From Microvelia longipes (taxonomy: Eukaryota > Arthropoda > Insecta > Hemiptera > Veliidae), in NCBI GenBank assembly GCA_018340805.1, contig JACMZG010001914.1, forward strand, positions 2,699,987-2,763,986: 64,000 bases of DNA, written 5' to 3'. The notes beneath the pieces were generated by a model. It was not told where the DNA came from. It searched no databases and saw only the letters and a list, made by a program, of their open reading frames with translations. The translations under genes were made by a program, and so were the position numbers. Below, piece by piece: positions 59,167 to 64,000 of this stretch; positions within the stretch are counted from its first letter, which is position 1; every line of letters begins with the position of its first letter.

Positions 59167-59472
59167 ATGAAGCTAACTTTAGCCCTAATTGTTTTCATTG
59201 TTCAAAATGAACTCGACGCAAAACTTACGGAAATTAAAAAGGGAAAACATTGGATACCTCAAATAGTTTCGCAGGTAAATGATATAAACGAGAAATATAT
59301 CTCGGTTGATGCAACCTTGCGACATCGGTCCGAAAATTTTAAAAGGAAAAATCTAAGGATACAAAGTGACAATGCGGAAGCAGTCGGTCAATTTAAAGCG
59401 CAAAAAGACATTTTAGAACATTCGTCCACAAATCCTCATTCACTTTTAAGAGGATTGGGGGACACACTCTAA
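59167..59472 (+). CDS. 101-aa ORF with signal peptide, possibly env-derived
   Basis: Starts 89 bp after the primer binding site. The N-terminus MKLTLALIVFIVQNELDAKL is a good signal peptide (basic n-region, hydrophobic core), followed by a charged, helical stretch and an ending SLLRGLGDTL. In insect errantiviruses the third gene encodes a secreted fusion-type envelope; a short secreted ORF at this place could be the truncated start of one. There is no gag or pol between it and the LTR. Similarity to env was not demonstrated, so the assignment is an inference. The ORF stops well short of a full envelope and is followed by decayed sequence. Confidence 0.35.
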   Translation: MKLTLALIVFIVQNELDAKLTEIKKGKHWIPQIVSQVNDINEKYISVDATLRHRSENFKRKNLRIQSDNAEAVGQFKAQKDILEHSSTNPHSLLRGLGDTL

Positions 59473-59969
59473 GGCCGATGTTTAAAATGTGACCTGTCCT
59501 TCAGGGTGGAAAATATAGAAGGTCAGGCATCACTATTAGATGAGGCAGTTGAATCGTTAAAAACAAATATATGTATATATAATTCCAATGTAATATATCA
59601 CCATTCGATGTTGCTACTTTAGAATGTATGATTTGGGAACCAGATAAAACATAGATAAAACTCGGATGAGACAGTGGTCTCAAAAGAAAATTAACAAATT
59701 AAAAGCTTAATCTTAATAAAAGTAAACCCTTACAAAAAGAATTTTCTTTAATAAATTAGAAGTAGAAATATAATTTAAAGTTTATTCGAATTTAATTGCG
59801 TATCAGTTTACCTCTTAATTCACGTTTGATTAATATAAATGTATTTCAATGATGATAATAAGTAAAAAATAAAATTAATTAGCTAAGGCTCGCAATGAAT
59901 GTATTTCACTCATAGAGGCTAATACTGTTGTACCGTCCCTATTAGTATTATGTCTTTGATATCACTGAA
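59473..59969. other. Decayed internal region of LTR element
   Basis: AT-rich with no further ORF. Lies between the secreted ORF and the 40-bp LTR end copy. Confidence 0.4.
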
Positions 59970-60009
59970 GGCCATCCGGTGTGAGTTCACCCAAAGCCCC
60001 ACGGTTAAA
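59970..60009 (+). mobile_element. Terminal 40 bp of a second LTR
   Basis: Identical to 59020-59059 (GGCCATCCGGTGTGAGTTCA then CCCAAAGCCCCACGGTTAAA) but followed by unrelated sequence instead of a primer binding site. It is therefore the right end of the 3' LTR, with the rest of that LTR deleted. Confidence 0.75.
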
Positions 60010-60112
60010 TCTAAAACACCTAATTGCACCTACCAACCAGAGGCACTCTTAGAAAACAATAGTCGTAAGCTATATTGGGACTGAAGAATTATCACACATA
60101 AAACTGTCAACC

Positions 60113-60160
60113 AGGGGCGTAACTACAACATTGGGGCCCCCCGCAAGATTTATTCAAGGG
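60113..60160 (+). mobile_element. hAT-like terminal sequence
   Basis: CAGGGGCGTAACTACAACAT then GGGGCCCCCCGC and GGGCCC, similar in style to 44482-44535. It runs straight into the partial TIR element. Confidence 0.4.
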
Positions 60161-60164
60161 CCCA

Positions 60165-60633
60165 AAAGACACAGCACAAACAAAAGTAATAAAATAACAA
60201 TATTGTGTTATAATAAGGATAATATTCATTTTTTAGATAAAAACATAAATCTTTGATTTTATCAAAATCAAATGAAAATAAAAAAGAATAAAACGACTTA
60301 AGCACAGCAAGAATCAAAATCCAAACAAAACTAAAGTATTCTTCTCTAAATTGAAAGAGGGGGTAAAAAAAATTCCACACCTTTGAAAACAAAAAGGTTT
60401 CTTCCGCGTCAGGCCTCTAAGATGTTTTGTAATCAATCAAATGCTAATCACTAGATCATTTGTGCGGGTTTAGTAGGTTCGCGAAAATTTCCATTTTCCG
60501 CAACGCTACCTTAAGCTGTTTAACAACGTTCTATACGATTACATAGGATGGAATTTGATCTGTCACCACGCATCGGAAGGCAACGCAACGGACGGACGCA
60601 TCGCTACCGCATATTGTGAATGGACCTTAACTG
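60165..60633. mobile_element. Partial copy of the 17-kb TIR transposon
   Basis: AAAAGACACAGCACAAACAA through TTCCGCAACGCTACC to GGACGGACGCATCGCTACCG and GTGAATGGACCTTA matches 17755-18184. The left terminus is missing. Confidence 0.85.
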
Positions 60634-60639
60634 CTCAAG

Positions 60640-61010
60640 ATATAAAGCATAAACTGAAACCTTAAGCAAAAATTTGATTGTAAAGCATCGGAACACGCAT
60701 TGCAAAAGGAATTCTTCGCCCGACATGAGTCTACTGTCGATGACAAATTATCGTCCTTACCAGGGTTCGAACCCAGGTACCCTGGCTTAAGGTGCACGTA
60801 TCGACTTAGGACCACTCTCATTCAACTCACAGGCCCAAATAACATCGTAAACGACTCCCCACTTGAAATATGTTGTTTACCGGCCGTATTTTAGGTTTTC
60901 TGGTAATTGACCACCGTTTTTTTCAACTTCGTGGTCACTTAGAGTGGTCGTATCGACTTCGGGCCGGTTTTATTCGATTTAGCTTCCCCAAAAAACCTAG
61001 TAACCTTATG
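60640..61010 (-). mobile_element. Composite: foldback arm + SINE head + one 150-bp unit
   Basis: Repeats the order seen at 1.5-2.0 kb: AAACCTTAAGCAA-like arm sequence with a TTCGCCCGACATG word, then a minus-strand tRNA-like head (60745-60835) with an intact B box GGGTTCGAACCC and AGTGGTCCTAAG, then one unit with CACTTAGAGTGGTCGTATCG. It supports a single composite element whose 150-bp unit later amplified at 1.9-2.5 kb. Confidence 0.7.
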
Positions 61011-61324
61011 TATAATAATAGCGGCAAAAAATAATGACCCTTATAATATTGGGTCGTTTGAAGAAATAGATACTCCTAGAATAAATAGTTCAGCCAGAAA
61101 CAATACTGTGTTTATAGATGGAATAAAAGAATTTAATAAATTAGATAAAACAATAAAAGATGTCAAAGTAATGAAGCAGTTCAATTGTTTATAATTTAAT
61201 CCCCTCTATATAGAAATGTTAAAAGCCTATTAGTATTAAAATTAATTAACAGAAAACTGAGCAGTGGAGTAAACACAGCTAACAAATAACAACACCAAAA
61301 TCGCTCCACAAAACCTTTATTAAA

Positions 61325-61364
61325 ACCAGAGCCGGCTTTCGACCTCACGATCATCATCAGTGCC
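61325..61364 (-). ncRNA. Hammerhead-like motif, minus-strand arm
   Basis: Reverse complement of the motif at 61418-61457, with the same core, stem II with a GTGA-type loop, GAAA and self-complementary AGCCGGCT. Confidence 0.6.
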
Positions 61365-61417
61365 GGAGAGTTGAAGAAAAAGGATCCTAGTCTAGGATTC
61401 TTCTTCTTCAACTCTCC

Positions 61418-61457
61418 GGCACTGATGATGATCGTGAGGTCGAAAGCCGGCTCTGGT
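61418..61457 (+). ncRNA. Hammerhead-like motif, plus-strand arm
   Basis: CTGATGA at 61422-61428, stem II GATC-GTGA-GGTC at 61430-61441, GAAA at 61442-61445, and AGCCGGCT as a loopless self-complementary stem III ending at CTC. Stem I next to the core is weak (CA/TG), but upstream CTCT can pair with downstream AGAG. A loopless stem III would favour a dimeric ribozyme, as described for Penelope hammerheads. Confidence 0.6.
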
Positions 61458-61512
61458 TTTAATAGAGGTTTTGTGGAGAGATTTTGGTGTTATTGTTTGT
61501 TATTAAAATTAA

Positions 61513-63305
61513 GTTTTATTAATGAAAAAATTGTATTTTCGTATTTACTTATGTACGTCATTTTGTAGCTTTGCTAAATAAATATACATTTCATTTCATG
61601 TGTGATATTTCTGAAAAGAAAGAGCGAAGTAGACTAGCTTCTTCTTGGCCAATGCTTTTGAATACAAACTAAAACAGACCGTCAAGTATAGGGTCACTAG
61701 GGATTCATCTCTTATTTCTTAGCAACGAAATATCAATTCATTTTTCCTTTTACGCTGGTACAAGGAAGTAAAAATCAATCTAAATTCAAGATATACATCA
61801 AATAGAAAAAGAAAAATATATATCGGATACTATTGAAAAATGCAAAATAAGGCTACAGTCAATAGATCGAAAAAGCTTCAATTTTCTCATCCAAGTCAGC
61901 TTTTTCAACAAAAGATCCACCCCCCCCCCCCCCCTCTCATCCTTTCTTATCATTTTTAGTAAAAATTTGTTCATTGGAAGTGGGAGGATTTTCTGATAGA
62001 GAAATTCTTTTGTTTTTGAAATAAGGGCAAAGATCCCCCCCCCCCTGTATTTCTCAACCCCTGTCCCTATAAAAGGGTATTTTTTCCCCAAATTCCCCCC
62101 CCTATTCCCCTTTTAAATAGAAAATCCTTGTTAAGTTAAAGGAAGAATAACTTTTAACTTAAAAATCCCCCTTTTTCAAATAAGCATGGAGAAAAAAAAC
62201 CCGAGGGATAAATATTTTAATCCAAATACGTTGTAATAAATGCTTAGGTTAGTGATAAGGCCAACTGATAAGTATTAAAATACTGTTATTATATAAAAAT
62301 TTTCTTCTATCAGGTATAAGTTAAGAAAAGTATTTGTTTATCCCTCAAATGTTTAAATAACAACGGAAAAAACGGTTACGGAGTACCTATGAACTTTTCC
62401 TCGTCTCATCGGATTCGCTATCATTAACCTGCAATGATGACTCAGCAAAAATTTCGAAAAATCATAAAACGCGGAAAAATGATGCGATCCTATTGAAATT
62501 TGGCACGCATATAGGATCTTAAAATCATTAACACCTTGGAGGTATAATATTTTTTTCAACAGTGTTTTTAACTTTAACAGTGTTAAAGTATTGAAAATAC
62601 TATGAGTCCTCGTAATGAAAAATGTGTTTTAGTTATGTTTTAGGTTCTAAAGTAACTATTACTCGGCCTACCTGGGGCAAAATGAATTTATAAACGCGCT
62701 TTGCCCACCTGATAGCGGTCTTTCATCAAATTTGCTTTAAAAATGTTAATGCTGTTTAACCGGAAAAGTCACTTTAAGGAGAATCAATTTTGACAAGGAT
62801 TTTGCATCTCGTCGTCTTAAATTTTGTAACAGATATGGCCATAAATTTAAATTTTCATACACTAAACGAATCTCTATTTAAAGAGTGTTGATTTATACCT
62901 CCCCACAGGGAAAATTGGAGGCCATTCAAATGTTAAATAAGCCGTATAGAAGAGAAATATAATAGAAGAAAAGCTAAAGAAAATGCAAGGGAGAGAGGAA
63001 TTTTCCGGTATTAAGGGTTTTTCCTTTAATTCCGGTCGGTTCAATTTAACAGGGTGAACCATATAGGTGCTATTATACAGCATGTCTATATTATAAGGAT
63101 ACTATATGTTAAGGTTGTTGGTGACACACTTATAGAAGACAACGTCATAATGTCACGTTTACCATCTACTTATTAACAAAGTTTGTTGTTGCGACCGAGA
63201 TTTTGTGATAATCGCACATTTTTTAATCGTATAATTAAGTCTCTCATATTATCTAGCGTTGATTATGACAACACATACAATAATACAGATCTGCATTACA
63301 TCAAA
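61513..63305. other. No gene; C tracts and a 5S-module scrap
   Basis: Poly(C) tracts at 61919-61934, 62036-62045 and 62093-62101. 62370-62560 joins the right end of the 5S-module family (GGAGTACCTATGAACTTTTC) to its middle (ATTAACCTGCAATGATGACT), with the 5S part deleted. Confidence 0.5.
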
Positions 63306-63309
63306 ATCA

Positions 63310-63505
63310 TCAGGAAGTCGAGATTCCGGATCTCGAGGGTTTAATTCAAAGTGCTTTGGGTCTTAATCGCGAGTAGAAGAAGTATCTTGATTAGTCTGAA
63401 AGTTTAGTGGCTCACCCCACACACTCAATTTAGCCCTCAGGATAGCCTGGAACCTAGCCCTCAATTTATTTCCTTCTTGATCAAAAATGTGAGCACCTGG
63501 TCTTC
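63310..63505 (-). pseudogene. Coding-like remnant of unknown family
   Basis: One minus-strand frame stays open for about 45 codons, including NKLRARFQAILRAKLSVWGE, then after one stop for about 45 more with RDPESRLPDDFDVMQI. Composition is more GC-balanced and amino-acid use is protein-like, unlike the rest of the end region. No family is recognised. It may be an old transposon gag or transposase piece or a host exon. Confidence 0.25.
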
Positions 63506-64000
63506 CTCATTCACCAGGTATCTCATGATGTTAGATGTACGCACGTAGTCTACATGAATGACGTGGCGCCGTAATTTAAGTAATCAGGTAACAACCCCAG
63601 GCACTTACGACCCCATAGACAACAACCAACTGAGCAGAGCATACTTAACTTTCTAATAGAAACCAATTTATTTGGTTATTAAAAGTCAGAATTTCCTTTC
63701 GCCTAACATCTAGTAGTAATAGAGAGGGGATGCAAAGACAGGCAAATAGGACACGTGGTTGGGTCCTTTTTGCCAGCTCTGATATCCAAAAATGCAAAAA
63801 GCAATTTACTCACTAGTATCAATGATTTGTACTTATATGAAATAACATGTGAATCATGATGAATGAGGAACTGGCTAAGATTCACCACGTGACTAAACAT
63901 TGATCTAAACATCCTTCAATAAAACACTTTGACTAGGGTCCCTATAAGATTGGAATTATAATCCTTTATAGAAAGAAGTAAGGGTGATGCGAGGGATGGA
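63506..64000. other. No gene seen at window end
   Basis: No ORF with recognised domain and no repeat match. Confidence 0.35.

Larger units (their letters stand above)
61233..61512. mobile_element. Inverted pair of hammerhead-bearing Penelope-type ends
   Basis: TATTAAAATTAA at 61233-61244 and 61501-61512 are perfect 12-bp repeats bracketing a 256-bp insertion. The insertion is a near-perfect palindrome centred near 61388 (GGATCCTAGTCTAGGATTC). Each arm carries the same sequence as 21957-22027: hammerhead-like core, CCGGCTCTGGTTTTAATA, then TTTGTGGAGAGATTTTGGTG. The left arm is longer. Penelope-like elements often insert with such inverted terminal copies. Confidence 0.8.

Noticed and set aside
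61798..62091. Glycine-rich minus-strand ORF
   Set aside because: Created by poly(C) tracts on the plus strand.

Overview
This is a strongly AT-rich, gene-poor stretch of a eukaryotic nuclear genome made almost entirely of transposable-element remnants, tandem repeats and microsatellites. No convincing host protein-coding gene, rRNA gene or functional tRNA gene was found. An arthropod, probably an insect, is the best guess: there is an R1-type LINE, a BEL/Pao fragment, an LTR element with an insect-errantivirus-style primer binding site, Penelope-like hammerhead motifs and tRNA-derived SINE heads. The species cannot be named from the sequence. A run of 437 Ns (51064-51500) marks an assembly gap.

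Layout. 1-4.9 kb: a composite repeat zone with a large foldback (1083-1749), a tRNA-like SINE head feeding a ~150-bp tandem array, and mirror-image copies to 4.7 kb. 6.1-9.1 kb: a dispersed repeat, an array of mini-hairpin motifs and a duplicated ~600-bp block. 9.7-11.7 kb: two copies of a dispersed repeat with an internal 5S-rRNA-like module; one is split by a MITE with an 8-bp target duplication. 13.7-16.4 kb: minisatellites (64, 75 and 39 bp). 17-18.5 kb: a 1.1-kb TIR element and a second copy of the 9.8-kb MITE. 19.5-24.1 kb: degraded LINE pieces, including a complete 5'-inverted (twin-primed) insertion with a 14-bp target duplication. 26.7-27.1 kb: an inverted-repeat element. 28.4-34.3 kb: more 5S-module repeats, one carrying a 144-bp hammerhead-containing insertion with a 13-bp target duplication, plus a tRNA SINE. 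35.6-40.4 kb: nested MITEs and foldbacks. 42-46 kb: a TIR element, a 5S-module repeat and a frameshifted BEL/Pao pol. 47.1-49 kb: a large 13-bp repeat array. 49.4-53.2 kb: more dispersed repeats and two minisatellites. 54.8-60 kb: an LTR fragment, a decayed R1-type LINE, a full LTR with primer binding site and a small secreted-protein-like ORF. 60.1-61.5 kb: further family copies and an inverted pair of hammerhead motifs. The rest is featureless apart from a coding-like remnant near 63.4 kb.

The most informative signals are relational. Family copies act as 'empty sites' for one another, so several insertions can be bounded to the base: 8949-8988, 9754-10088, 22852-24149, 32826-32995, 51996-52080 and 61233-61512. 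The most interesting are the repeat family that has kept the 5S rRNA internal control region, a set of hammerhead-ribozyme-like motifs on short retro-inserted elements, and recurrent GCGAAGC-type mini-hairpins in unrelated repeat families.
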